Assembly (NCBI GenBank): GCA_002396005.1
Contig: DGVW01000119.1
Span: 6,756 to 37,149 of the forward strand
Length of the DNA: 30,394 nucleotides
DNA from: Oribacterium sp. UBA4274
Lineage (GTDB): Bacteria > Bacillota > Clostridia > Lachnospirales > Lachnospiraceae
Direction: 5' to 3'
Shown here one piece after another: positions 1-8,083 of the stretch; position 1 is the stretch's first letter, and each line of letters begins with the position of its first letter. The notes under the pieces were generated by a model. That model was not told the origin of the DNA. It worked only from the letters and a program-made list of their open reading frames with translations, and searched no databases. A program made the position numbers and the translations under genes.

Positions 1-1264
1 CCATTACACAGACAACAGGAGGTCTTGAAACCATGTCTGCATCATCATCTTCGATATCATCTTTAACGAGCTCTGCGATAACATCAACCTTCTCTTCCAT
101 CTCACAAAGAATATCGTAATCAACGGCGATATTCTCAGCCTCTTCATAGGAAAGCTCTGTGTTGAGAGTTACCATCTGGCCCTGCATAAAGAGCTTCTTG
201 ATGATATCAGCAGGCTTAATCTTCATCTTATCAGCAAGATCCTTGATGGTGATAACATCAGGAATTGTGATGGACTTGATCTCCTCTTCTACAGGCTTAA
301 CAACCTCAGGCTTGATGAAAGCACCCTTTCCGGTCTTCTTCTTGTGAGCGACCATCTCATCATCTCTTACATAGGCCTGCTCAGCAGTATACTTGTTCTG
401 CTTACGGTTGTTACGATTTCTCTTGGCTGCCTCAGCTCTCTCATTGTCGAAGTTCTTGTTGCCGAAATTCTTATCGGCAGGCTTGTGAGAGTTTCTGGCT
501 GTTGATGGCTTGGATGAAACATCTACAGCCGGTGCTGCAACATCTGCTGCCGGACGTCTCTGACCACCGAAACCGGTGCCTCTCTGGCCAGGCCTCTGCT
601 GACCATTTCTGTCACCTGTGCGTGTGTTACCGCCGGCTGAAGGACGTGCTCCATCCTTACGGAAGCCACCCTGAGGACGATCTCCGTTTCTGTCATTTCT
701 CTGTCCGGATGCAGGCTTTGCAGGACGGTCTGTTCTATCGTTGTTTCTGTCGAAACGAGGGCGCTGTTGGTCGGCAGATCTGGCAGGACGGGACTCCTGG
801 GCGCGAGCTTCAGCTTCGGCTTTCTTTTTAGCCTCAGCTTCGGCAGCTGCTTTCTGTCTTGCCTCTTCCTCTGCCTTGGCACGTGCCTCGGCCTCAGCCT
901 TCTTTCTTGCTTCCTCTTCAGCCGCCTTACGTGCAGCTTCCTGTCTTGCCTCTTCTTCTGCCTGACGCTTCTGAATCTCATTGAGCTCACGTAATGGAGT
1001 TACTCTGGCTGTTCCCGGCGGAAGTGGTCTGCCGTTAGGGCTTGCCTTTCTGACAGGCTTGTCCTCCTTCGGTGCAGTCTCCTGCTGTGTCTTTCTTGCG
1101 CCCTGCTCCTTGGCAGTGGAAAGCTTTCCGCCGAGTGGATGATTCTTATGATTAGCGGAGTTCTGGGAATGGAAAACTACAGCAAGCTTCTTTTTCTTTG
1201 GAGCTTCACCCTTCTTTGCATCCTTGCTGTTTAATCCATTTTCTTTCTGATTTTCATCTGACAT
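1..1264 (-). CDS. infB: Translation initiation factor IF-2, N-terminal part (cut by window edge)
   Basis: IF-2 is the GTPase that brings initiator tRNA to the 30S subunit and promotes subunit joining. About 421 codons are present, ending as the G domain begins (residues SRPPVVCVM just before the expected G1 loop). In order: a basic start, an Ala/Glu/Lys/Arg heptad-like stretch (about residues 98-155) that should form a long charged helix, a disordered Arg/Gly/Asp/Gln-rich stretch (about 160-245), then a recognisable IF2_N domain (about 329-384, including ITIKDLADKMKIKPADIIKK). The start ATG directly follows the ylxQ stop (TGA then ATG) with GGAGGT a few bases upstream, so the two are translationally linked. 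The long low-complexity N-terminus is typical of IF-2 and varies between species. The identification is secure; the GTPase and tRNA-binding domains lie outside the window. Confidence 0.96.
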   Translation of the reverse strand, partial: MSDENQKENGLNSKDAKKGEAPKKKKLAVVFHSQNSANHKNHPLGGKLSTAKEQGARKTQQETAPKEDKPVRKASPNGRPLPPGTARVTPLRELNEIQKRQAEEEARQEAARKAAEEEARKKAEAEARAKAEEEARQKAAAEAEAKKKAEAEARAQESRPARSADQQRPRFDRNNDRTDRPAKPASGQRNDRNGDRPQGGFRKDGARPSAGGNTRTGDRNGQQRPGQRGTGFGGQRRPAADVAAPAVDVSSKPSTARNSHKPADKNFGNKNFDNERAEAAKRNRNNRKQNKYTAEQAYVRDDEMVAHKKKTGKGAFIKPEVVKPVEEEIKSITIPDVITIKDLADKMKIKPADIIKKLFMQGQMVTLNTELSYEEAENIAVDYDILCEMEEKVDVIAELVKDDIEDDDADMVSRPPVVCVM

Positions 1265-1576
1265 TCACATTACCTCCGTCAATAATTTTTCCATCGCCTT
1301 GGCGAAACCTTCATCTTCTATGCTGATTGAAGACCTTTCGGACTTCCCTAACTGTTTGCCTAACTTCTCTTTTGTACCTAACTCAAAATACGGTACATTT
1401 CGATAAGTTGTCATGTTTTTGAATTTTTTCTTTGTGTTATCGGACGCGTCCTCCGGAACTATCACAAGATGTGATTTCTGTCCTTTTACAGACTTTTCAA
1501 CTGCGAACTCGCCACTTTTTAATTTGCCTGCCCTCTGACATAAGCCAAGCAAACCATATAATCTATCATCTATCAA
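1265..1576 (-). CDS. ylxQ: YlxQ, L7Ae-family RNA-binding protein
   Basis: A 103-residue protein of the ribosomal L7Ae/L30e/Gadd45 fold, which binds kink-turn RNAs. The N-terminal signature GLCQRAGKLKSGE matches the family, and length and position (between ylxR and infB) are as in other Firmicutes. It overlaps the end of ylxR by 11 bp and abuts infB, so all are read from one transcript. The C-terminal part is more acidic than most YlxQ proteins. Its exact cellular role is not established; a ribosome-associated or RNA-chaperone function is the family-level expectation. Confidence 0.9.
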   Translation of the reverse strand: MIDDRLYGLLGLCQRAGKLKSGEFAVEKSVKGQKSHLVIVPEDASDNTKKKFKNMTTYRNVPYFELGTKEKLGKQLGKSERSSISIEDEGFAKAMEKLLTEVM

Positions 1577-1841
1577 GCTGTATCAGTTCCTCTCTGAGTG
1601 CTTGTGCGATCTCCAAAGAAACAGTAACCTTAAATGCCCGGTCCAAAGCTTTACGTTTAATGGCTTTTTCCAGACACTCCGGATCGTGGCAAATGTATGC
1701 GCCACGACCGTTTTTACGTCCGGTTGGATCGATGCTGAAAGTATCGTCCTGTGCATGAACGATACGGATCAGGCTATTCTTTTCTTTTTTCTGACCGCAG
1801 CCAATGCACGTTCTCTCAGGTATCTTTTTCATACCGTTCAT
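1566..1841 (-). CDS. rnpM: YlxR/RnpM, DUF448 RNA-binding protein
   Basis: A 91-residue DUF448 protein. Visible family features are RTCIGCGQKK near the N-terminus, DPTGRKNGRGAYIC in the middle and the paired cysteines of the C-terminal half (C..C-x-x-C and YIC..C). In Bacillus subtilis the homologue has been described as binding RNase P RNA and modulating RNase P, hence the name RnpM; whether that holds here is inference. The start overlaps the nusA stop by ATGA, a classic coupling arrangement. The upstream purine stretch (GGGGAAG) sits inside the nusA coding end. Confidence 0.92.
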   Translation of the reverse strand: MNGMKKIPERTCIGCGQKKEKNSLIRIVHAQDDTFSIDPTGRKNGRGAYICHDPECLEKAIKRKALDRAFKVTVSLEIAQALREELIQLDR

Positions 1842-3016
1842 ACTTCCCCGTTGTCCTCGGCAGCTGTATCTGTATCATCGAAAACATCTTCGAGAGCACC
1901 ATCGGTAGTTACATCCATATCGTCATCAGCTTCTGAATCCTCACCCTGATAATCGATACCCATTTCATCGAAGATGCCCTGTTCCTGAGCCTGTGATTCA
2001 GACTTGATATCGATCTTGTAGCTTGTGAGCTTGGCGGCAAGGCGAGCATTCTGACCTTCCTTACCGATTGCAAGGCTCAGCTGTGTATCAGGTACGATGA
2101 CCATAGCTTCTCTGTTATCCTGATCTGCGATGACCGCAATTACCTTGGCAGGTGAAAGTGCGTTCTCAATGAGATAAGCCGGGTTCTCATCATAGTTGAT
2201 GATATCGATCTTTTCACCGCGAAGCTCCTCTACAACAGTGTTTACACGTGATCCGTTGAGACCTACGCATGCACCTACAGGATCTACATCAGGGTCGTTT
2301 GACAGTACAGCCATCTTTGTTCTGGAACCGGCCTCACGTGAGATAGCCTTGATCTCTACGATGCCGTCTCTTACTTCTGAAACCTCTTCCTCGAAGAGAC
2401 GCTTAACAAGCTCAGGATGTGTTCTTGATACCATAACACGCGGTCCGCGCGGAGTATCTCTGACTTCTACAACATATACCTTGACTCTGTCGTTTGGCTC
2501 GAGCTTTTCATCCTTGATCTGCTCATTTTCTGAAAGATAGCCATCTACCTTGCCGAGATTTACCACGATAGATCTGCCTGTATCTCTGTCGATGGTTCCT
2601 GTAACAACTTCCTTCTCCATGGAGTAGTACTCGTTGTAAAGAACCTTACGCTCTTCCTCACGTATGCGCTGTACGATAACGCCCTTGGCATTCTGAGTTG
2701 CGATACGTCCGAATGTCTTGGAATCGACCTTTACAGGAACAATTGAACCAAGTGTGTAACCGGGATCGATCATTCTTGCATCGGCAAGTGTGATCTCAGT
2801 GTTTTTATCGAGTACTTCCTCTACTACAGTCTTGTCAGCTATAACTGAGAAGTCGCATGTATCAGGATCCACACTAACGCGGATATTGTCGGAAGAACCA
2901 AAGTGGTTCTTGCAGGCTGTCTGAAGTGAAAGCTCAATAGCTTCAATCAGAGACTGCTTTGAAATCCCTTTCTCCTTTTCAAGTAGATCGAGTGCTTCGC
3001 TGAGTTCTTTATTCAT
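1838..3016 (-). CDS. nusA: Transcription termination/antitermination factor NusA
   Basis: NusA binds RNA polymerase near the RNA exit channel and modulates pausing, intrinsic termination and antitermination. The 392-residue product has the N-terminal polymerase-binding domain (about 1-125, with VPVKVDSKTFGRIATQNAK), an S1 domain (about 130-200), and KH1 and KH2 domains (the latter with LSLAIGKEGQNARLAAKLT). As usual in Firmicutes there are no C-terminal AR repeats; instead there is a strongly acidic tail of about 45 residues rich in Asp and Glu. It starts 5 bp after the rimP stop with GGAGGGG inside the rimP end as its ribosome binding site, and overlaps ylxR by 4 bp. Confidence 0.97.
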   Translation of the reverse strand: MNKELSEALDLLEKEKGISKQSLIEAIELSLQTACKNHFGSSDNIRVSVDPDTCDFSVIADKTVVEEVLDKNTEITLADARMIDPGYTLGSIVPVKVDSKTFGRIATQNAKGVIVQRIREEERKVLYNEYYSMEKEVVTGTIDRDTGRSIVVNLGKVDGYLSENEQIKDEKLEPNDRVKVYVVEVRDTPRGPRVMVSRTHPELVKRLFEEEVSEVRDGIVEIKAISREAGSRTKMAVLSNDPDVDPVGACVGLNGSRVNTVVEELRGEKIDIINYDENPAYLIENALSPAKVIAVIADQDNREAMVIVPDTQLSLAIGKEGQNARLAAKLTSYKIDIKSESQAQEQGIFDEMGIDYQGEDSEADDDMDVTTDGALEDVFDDTDTAAEDNGEV

Positions 3017-3021
3017 ATGTT

Positions 3022-3393
3022 TTAACCCCTCCCGGTAACATCTTCTGAATTATTGTCTGCATCGGACTCTGCCGCTGCTGTATCCATGTTCTCATCGTCT
3101 GGGATAATGTCTGCATCTCCAGGCTGATCTTTGAATCCGAGTGAACATACTTCCATCATATATGCTTCCGGAATAAAGTCTTCTTTATCGAGCCATTTTG
3201 ATAATTTTCTGGAAACCTTTGCACAATCATCAACGGTCATATCAACGCCATCTGTACGATATATGAAAGACCTGAGGTACCATTCATTATTTTCTTTTGT
3301 GAATGTAACACTATCTACCTGATAACCGTCTTTTGGACATATCTCTTTGAGATACGCTAAGACCTTTACGGTGTAATCATTTTTTCCCTGCAT
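3022..3393 (-). CDS. rimP: RimP-like ribosome maturation factor, C-terminal domain missing
   Basis: RimP assists late 30S assembly. The N-terminal domain is recognisable: VDSVTFTKENNEWYLRSFIY, then a DDCAKVSRKLSKWLDKEDF segment matching the family pattern around DDC..VSR.L...LD, then EAYMMEVCSLGF where most RimPs have an EVSSPGLDRPL motif. From there the protein departs from the family: the SPGLDRPL motif is degenerate and the usual SH3-like C-terminal domain of about 70 residues is absent, replaced by an acidic tail (about residues 92-123). NusA starts 5 bp after the stop, so there is no room for a lost domain downstream. First gene of the operon, with AGAGGT before the start. Position makes the identity fairly safe; activity is uncertain. 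Confidence 0.82.
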   Translation of the reverse strand: MQGKNDYTVKVLAYLKEICPKDGYQVDSVTFTKENNEWYLRSFIYRTDGVDMTVDDCAKVSRKLSKWLDKEDFIPEAYMMEVCSLGFKDQPGDADIIPDDENMDTAAAESDADNNSEDVTGRG

Positions 3394-3416
3394 GAAAATA
3401 ACCTCTAAACTTAACT

Positions 3417-3446
3417 AAAAGGAGCCGGCATCACTGCCCGCTCCTT
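3417..3446 (-). terminator. Hairpin in the rimP leader, possible attenuator
   Basis: On the minus strand two nested perfect stems are visible: AAGGAGC pairing with GCTCCTT (7 bp), one mismatched pair, then GGCA-GTGA-TGCC. A short T run (TTTT then AG) follows. It lies between the predicted rimP promoter (3473-3501) and the rimP start, so it would sit in the 5' leader of the rimP-nusA-infB mRNA. It could instead be the terminator of the symporter gene upstream. The T run is short, so termination may be partial. Confidence 0.6.
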
Positions 3447-3472
3447 CTAAACTAGTCAATAAATACTATATG

Positions 3473-3501
3473 AGAATAGCATAATAAATATGCAAAATCA
3501 A
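3473..3501 (-). promoter_or_regulatory. Promoter of the rimP-nusA-infB operon
   Basis: On the minus strand, TTGATT (3496-3501) and TATTCT (3473-3478) are separated by exactly 17 bp, with TG one base before the -10 box making an extended -10. The surrounding sequence is AT-rich, as expected of a sigma-A type promoter. The predicted leader is about 75 nt and contains the hairpin at 3417-3446. Confidence 0.6.
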
Positions 3502-3545
3502 TATCTTTTTAAAAAAAGGCTTGACATAACTTTTGCTTAAAGTGA

Positions 3546-4925
3546 TTACAATAATCCTCTTATGAAGATGATGAGAATCAGGATTGGAAGAATGAAAGTC
3601 AGATACCATCTGATGCCTGCAGGCATCTTTGTGCCTTCACCCTTATTGCATTCTGCCAGATACTTGTCAAAGCCCCATCCGTTTTTCATAACACAGAAAA
3701 GCAGATAAATGAGGGAACCGCCCGGAAGCAGTATGTTGGAAACAATGAAATCTTCGGAATCAAGTATATCTCTTCCGCCTATGAGATGGAGGTCTGACCA
3801 TAAGTTATATCCGAGAACACAAGGTATACTTGTGATGAGGATAAAAAGACAATTGATCACAACCGCTTTCTTTCTGTCCCATCCGAGATTATCGATGGAT
3901 GATGCCAGCAGGTTTTCAAAAACCGTGATGACGGTACTGAAGCTTGCAAATGACATAAACAGGAAGAACAGAGCGCCCCAGAGCCTTCCGCCGGGCATGC
4001 TCATAAATACCTTCGGAAGAGTCATAAATATAAGGCTCGGACCTGCATCAGGCTGGACATTGAAGCTGAAACATGCCGGGAAGATGATGAGTCCAGATAT
4101 TATAGCTACAAAAGTGTCTAACGCACATATTCTGATAGACTCCCCTACAAGCGTGAACTGATCTGACATGTAAGATCCGAAGATCTCCATGCAGGCGATA
4201 CCAAGGCTTAATGTAAAAAATGCCTGATTCATGGCGGCGGATATAACTGAACCGAAGCCCTTCATGAGGTTTCCGTTTCCTGCTTCCTGAACTCTGTCCA
4301 GGCTTGGAATCAGATAGAATTGTATGCCATCTTTTGCATTATCCAGAGTTATACTGTGAGCTGCCAGAACCACGATGAGTACCAGTAATGAGCTCATCAT
4401 GATGGTAGTCACCTTTTCAAGACCCTTTTGAAGTCCGAAAGAACATACAAGAAAACCGAAAAGAACGGTAATCACCATACATAGCATCATCTCTTCAGGT
4501 GAGTTCAGCATGTTGAAGAAAATGCTGTCGGCCTGTTCAATAGCCAGTTTATCAAAAGTGCCAAATAAAAATTTAAAGAAATAAGAAATCATCCATCCGG
4601 AAACGGTTGTGTAATACATCATAAGGAGGTACGCACCTGCTATTGCAAACCATCCGTGTATATGCCATTTGCTTCCGGCGGGTTCCAACTGCCTGTAAGC
4701 AAGTACCGCACTCTTTTTGGAGGCACGTCCTACAGCAAGCTCCATGGTCAGAACCGGCACACCCATTATCAGCAAAAAGATGAGATAAAACAATACAAAT
4801 ATACCGCCGCCGTTCTGTCCCACAAGGTAAGGGAACTTCCATACATTTCCTATGCCGATGGCGCATCCGGCACTTACCAGGATGAATCCTATCCTGGATT
4901 TAAAGCTTTCACGATTATTACCCAT
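3546..4925 (-). CDS. Sodium-dependent neurotransmitter-symporter-family (NSS) amino acid transporter
   Basis: A 459-residue polytopic membrane protein of the NSS/SNF family (LeuT, TnaT, MhsT type), which couples amino acid uptake to sodium. The diagnostic first helix is intact: SAGCAIGIGNVWKFPYLVGQ, with the unwound Gly-rich segment that binds sodium and substrate carboxylate, followed by NGGG and the ELAVGRASKKS loop. About 11-12 hydrophobic helices follow, with the helix 6-like segment around SLGIACMEIFGSYM and helix 8 around SFASFSTVITVFENL. The substrate cannot be read from sequence; tryptophan, tyrosine or branched-chain amino acids are the usual bacterial ones. AAGGAG lies 4 bases before ATG. 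It is flanked by hairpins on both sides and is probably a single-gene unit. Confidence 0.93.
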   Translation of the reverse strand: MGNNRESFKSRIGFILVSAGCAIGIGNVWKFPYLVGQNGGGIFVLFYLIFLLIMGVPVLTMELAVGRASKKSAVLAYRQLEPAGSKWHIHGWFAIAGAYLLMMYYTTVSGWMISYFFKFLFGTFDKLAIEQADSIFFNMLNSPEEMMLCMVITVLFGFLVCSFGLQKGLEKVTTIMMSSLLVLIVVLAAHSITLDNAKDGIQFYLIPSLDRVQEAGNGNLMKGFGSVISAAMNQAFFTLSLGIACMEIFGSYMSDQFTLVGESIRICALDTFVAIISGLIIFPACFSFNVQPDAGPSLIFMTLPKVFMSMPGGRLWGALFFLFMSFASFSTVITVFENLLASSIDNLGWDRKKAVVINCLFILITSIPCVLGYNLWSDLHLIGGRDILDSEDFIVSNILLPGGSLIYLLFCVMKNGWGFDKYLAECNKGEGTKMPAGIRWYLTFILPILILIIFIRGLL

Positions 4926-4936
4926 AAAACTCCTTC

Positions 4937-4967
4937 AAAAAAGAGCCTGCAGTAAACTGCAAGCTCT
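4937..4967 (-). terminator. Intrinsic terminator after the SARP-like regulator gene
   Basis: On the minus strand AGAGC pairs with GCTCT and TGCAG with CTGCA around a TTTA loop (with one T-G wobble between the stems), followed by six T. It lies 77 bp past the regulator stop and only about 12 bp before the symporter start, so it might also act in the symporter leader. Confidence 0.75.
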
Positions 4968-5043
4968 GAAAACACAAAATGATATTAGTGTCAAAGTACT
5001 TCCATTCACTCATGATCGCAATGCGCATATTCATTACTTGGCC

Positions 5044-6315
5044 TTATAAGGCATTTTCTGAATTCTTGGCACTTTCAAGAATCGATGGAATCTCAGCGAG
5101 AGAAACTATACGGTACTTAAGCTCTGCACGGGAACCTGCAAGCTCTTTAAGCTTTTTAGAGATTCTGTGATAGATGGTACCGCAATCTTCTTTCTTTGTG
5201 CCGATCAGGAGAAGGAGATACTGGCTTGAACTGTACTTGGTGTAAACATCTCCCTGACGAAGCTCAGCGTAAAGTGCGTTCTTTAATGCATCTGCTCTGG
5301 CAGAAAGCTTCTCCTGATTCTGTATAGGCTTACCCTCATAGTCAACAAGTGTGCAAAGCATCATGAAGATAGAATTGCCGCGGCGTACAAGGTTACGACG
5401 TAATACATTGTATACATCTATGAAGCTTGAAAAAGCGCAATAATATGAGCCAAGACTACGGCTGTCGCCTCTGTTATTTTTTAACGCGGCGTCTCTTTCC
5501 AGAATGCCTGCCTGAATCTCCTCTATATCATCAGATACAACTTTAATGTCGTCGTAGATACGCTCATAACACTTGATGAGATCATCAGGAAGAGGAACCT
5601 CAAGATCATCAAGATAATATCTTGCAGTCTTGTTATACAGTTCATAAGCCTCTTTATATTCCTTGCGGAGGATGAGGGCATCGATAACATTGATCTGCCA
5701 GCCGCCGTCAGGATAAATCTGACTCGCACGGCTGTATAGCTTATAGAGATTGTCGTAGTCTTCGTTCTGGCGATAGTAATCACCGAGGAATAATACGAGC
5801 TCGTCAAAAAGATGCTTCAGCTTAACTGACTCAACGATTACCCAGTTATCAGTGGAAAACTCAGGGAGCAGCTCACCCTTGTATAATTCAAATGCATGCT
5901 CATATAAAGCAGCCTTGGCCTCTTCATCTGTTGTTTCCTCAGCCTTACGACAATCGTCAACATAGACATTGACGTCAAGAATGACATCATATCCCTCAGG
6001 AGTCTCCGGAAAATAAATGCCCTTCTTGCCTTCGATGTAACGTTTGCCCGGAACACCGCTCTTTTTAAGCTGAGTTCTGGCCTGATGAAGAAGGTTGTTC
6101 AAACTGTTATTTTCATCAAGGAGATCCTTGTATCCAAATACTCCGTCAATAAGTTCTCTCTTGGAAATACCTTTTTTCTGATTTAAAAGGACTATCTGTA
6201 TCAATTTGAGAAAATTGGCTTTATTGTTCTGCCCTAAGCCCATATACTGGCCGTTAACTGTAATTGAAAAACCACCAAGCATGCGGACTTCTATACGATT
6301 CTCACTCTCACTCAT
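5044..6315 (-). CDS. SARP/BTAD-like transcriptional regulator with degenerate GGDEF-like C-terminus
   Basis: A 423-residue predicted DNA-binding regulator. Residues about 8-105 look like the OmpR-type winged helix of SARP/BTAD regulators (RMLGGFSITVNG start, then NSLNNLLHQARTQLKK and the hairpin GKKGIYFPETP). Residues about 115-260 form a helical region in the place of the BTAD/TPR-like domain (YKGELLPEF, repeated EYKEAYELYNKTARYY type helices). The last 130 residues resemble a diguanylate cyclase fold: LRQGDVYTKYSSSQYLLLLIG aligns with the LR.GD...RYGGDEF segment, but the GGDEF loop is SSSQY (362-366), so catalysis is not expected. AGGGG precedes ATG, and a good promoter lies upstream. Targets unknown; the domain reading is by eye. 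Confidence 0.75.
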   Translation of the reverse strand: MSESENRIEVRMLGGFSITVNGQYMGLGQNNKANFLKLIQIVLLNQKKGISKRELIDGVFGYKDLLDENNSLNNLLHQARTQLKKSGVPGKRYIEGKKGIYFPETPEGYDVILDVNVYVDDCRKAEETTDEEAKAALYEHAFELYKGELLPEFSTDNWVIVESVKLKHLFDELVLFLGDYYRQNEDYDNLYKLYSRASQIYPDGGWQINVIDALILRKEYKEAYELYNKTARYYLDDLEVPLPDDLIKCYERIYDDIKVVSDDIEEIQAGILERDAALKNNRGDSRSLGSYYCAFSSFIDVYNVLRRNLVRRGNSIFMMLCTLVDYEGKPIQNQEKLSARADALKNALYAELRQGDVYTKYSSSQYLLLLIGTKKEDCGTIYHRISKKLKELAGSRAELKYRIVSLAEIPSILESAKNSENAL

Positions 6316-6354
6316 AATTTACCCCTACTTATAAAAATTCATAAATGTAGTTTT

Positions 6355-6383
6355 ATATTAGTCGCTATTGAGTGAAAAGTAAA
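6355..6383 (-). promoter_or_regulatory. Promoter of the SARP-like regulator gene
   Basis: On the minus strand TTTACT (6378-6383), a 17-bp spacer and TAATAT (6355-6360) make a near-consensus sigma-A promoter, about 40 bp upstream of the ATG. Confidence 0.6.
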
Positions 6384-6470
6384 CAGAAATAAAAAAAATT
6401 TAAGCTGTTTTGTGATAATTTTGTACAGAAGACCCGGTTTGCTGCTACAGAGTTATGAGATGTCGTAAAT

Positions 6471-8072
6471 TCACGGGTTATAGTGGAGGGCAGCTTCTAC
6501 AAGACCTCTGAAGAGAGGATGAGCTTCGTTTGGACGTGACTTGAACTCAGGGTGTGCCTGTGTTGCAAGGAAGTAAGGGTGATCCCTGAGCTCTATCATC
6601 TCAACGATATGTCCGTCCGGTGACTGACCGACAAGCTGCATGCCTGCCTTTTCAAGTTCCTCACGGAAGTCGTTGTTGACCTCATATCTGTGTCTGTGAC
6701 GCTCGGAAATATCAGTTCTTCCATAGAGTTCATGAGCCTTTGATCCCTCTCTCAGTTCACATGGATATGCACCGAGACGCATGGTTCCGCCGAGGTCTGT
6801 TACGGTCTTCTGTTCCGGCATGAGGTCAATTACAGGATGTGTTGTTTCCGGTGCAAATTCTGTGGAGTTTGCATCTGACCAGCCGAGGACATCTCTTGCG
6901 AATTCTATGATGGAAATCTGCATTCCGAGACATATTCCGAGATAAGGGATCTTGTTCTCACGGGCGTACTGTGCAGCAAGGATCATACCTTCTATGCCGC
7001 GCTGTCCGAAACCGCCCGGAACCAGTATACCGTTAACACCTTTCAGGAGTGTTGCAGCACCGACTTTCTCAACCTCTTCTGAGTCCACCCAGCGAATGCC
7101 TACCTTTGCGTGATTAGCAATTCCGCCGTGCTTCAGTGACTCTACAACACTGAGATATGCGTCATGAAGCTGAGTGTACTTTCCTACTATGGCGATGACG
7201 GTCTCTTTTTCCGGGTGACGGAGATTCTCTACCATGGATTTCCAGGAAGTGAGATCCGGCTCAGGACATGGAAGGTGGAGACATTCAAGGACAGACTGTG
7301 CAAGGTGCTCACGCTCCATAAGAAGCGGTACTTCGTAGATGAACTCAGCATTGGTATTCTGAAGGACATGACTTGCAGGCAGGTTACAGAACATGGCAAT
7401 CTTGTCTTTTATGTCCTGTGGTATCGGATACTCTGTACGGCAGACAAGGATGTCTGTCTGGAGTCCCAGGCGCTGGAGCTCACGTACACTCATCTGAGTC
7501 GGCTTGGTCTTGAGCTCTTCGGAGGCGTGAAGGTAAGGAATAAGTGTTACATGGATCATGATGGCATTTTCATGACCTATGTCATGCTGGAACTGGCGGA
7601 TTGCCTCGAGGAAAGGCTGTGACTCGATATCTCCCACTGTTCCGCCGACTTCGATGATGGCGATGCGATCTTCTGAAGGATCGGATGAACGGTAAAAATC
7701 TGATTTGATTTCGTTTGTGATGTGAGGAATGACCTGAACAGTATGCCCTTCGTACTCGCCGTGACGCTCTTTGTTTAAGACAGACCAGTAAACTTTTCCG
7801 GAGGTTATATTGGAGCGGTGATCCAGTGACTCATCGATGAAGCGCTCATAGTGACCGAGGTCAAGGTCTGTTTCTGTACCGTCATCAGTTACAAAAACTT
7901 CGCCATGCTGAATCGGGTTCATGGTTCCGGGATCTATATTGATGTATGGGTCAAACTTCTGCATGGTTACCTTGTAGCCTCTTGCTTTCAGAAGTCTTCC
8001 CAGTGATGCTGCTGTGATACCTTTTCCGAGACCGGATACTACTCCGCCTGTTACAAATACGTACTTGATCAT
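6471..8072 (-). CDS. pyrG: CTP synthase
   Basis: CTP synthase converts UTP to CTP using ATP and glutamine-derived ammonia, the last step of de novo CTP synthesis. The 533-residue length is normal. The N-terminal synthase domain starts KYVFVTGGVVSGLGKGITAA (P-loop), followed by the DPYINIDPGTM and HGEVFVTDDGTETDLDLGHY signatures. The C-terminal class I glutamine amidotransferase domain has the nucleophile elbow LGICLGMQ and the catalytic His/Glu in the QAHPEFKSRP segment. AAGGGG lies before ATG. The gene is isolated: the upstream 500 bp hold a structured tandem repeat and the terminator of the next operon, so its promoter must be inside or next to the repeat. I saw no bacilli-type leader beginning with a G run. 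Confidence 0.98.
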   Translation of the reverse strand: MIKYVFVTGGVVSGLGKGITAASLGRLLKARGYKVTMQKFDPYINIDPGTMNPIQHGEVFVTDDGTETDLDLGHYERFIDESLDHRSNITSGKVYWSVLNKERHGEYEGHTVQVIPHITNEIKSDFYRSSDPSEDRIAIIEVGGTVGDIESQPFLEAIRQFQHDIGHENAIMIHVTLIPYLHASEELKTKPTQMSVRELQRLGLQTDILVCRTEYPIPQDIKDKIAMFCNLPASHVLQNTNAEFIYEVPLLMEREHLAQSVLECLHLPCPEPDLTSWKSMVENLRHPEKETVIAIVGKYTQLHDAYLSVVESLKHGGIANHAKVGIRWVDSEEVEKVGAATLLKGVNGILVPGGFGQRGIEGMILAAQYARENKIPYLGICLGMQISIIEFARDVLGWSDANSTEFAPETTHPVIDLMPEQKTVTDLGGTMRLGAYPCELREGSKAHELYGRTDISERHRHRYEVNNDFREELEKAGMQLVGQSPDGHIVEMIELRDHPYFLATQAHPEFKSRPNEAHPLFRGLVEAALHYNP

Positions 8073-8083
8073 ATGTTCCCCTT

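Noticed and set aside
502..990. Frames on both strands overlapping the infB N-terminal region
   Set aside because: Produced by the low-complexity RG- and AEK-rich coding sequence; the infB frame runs unbroken through the region from 1264 to the window edge.
3530..3566. TTGACA with a TACAAT-like box on the plus strand near the symporter 3' end
   Set aside because: Spacing is 20 bp and it would only drive antisense transcription of the symporter gene; probably chance in AT-rich sequence.
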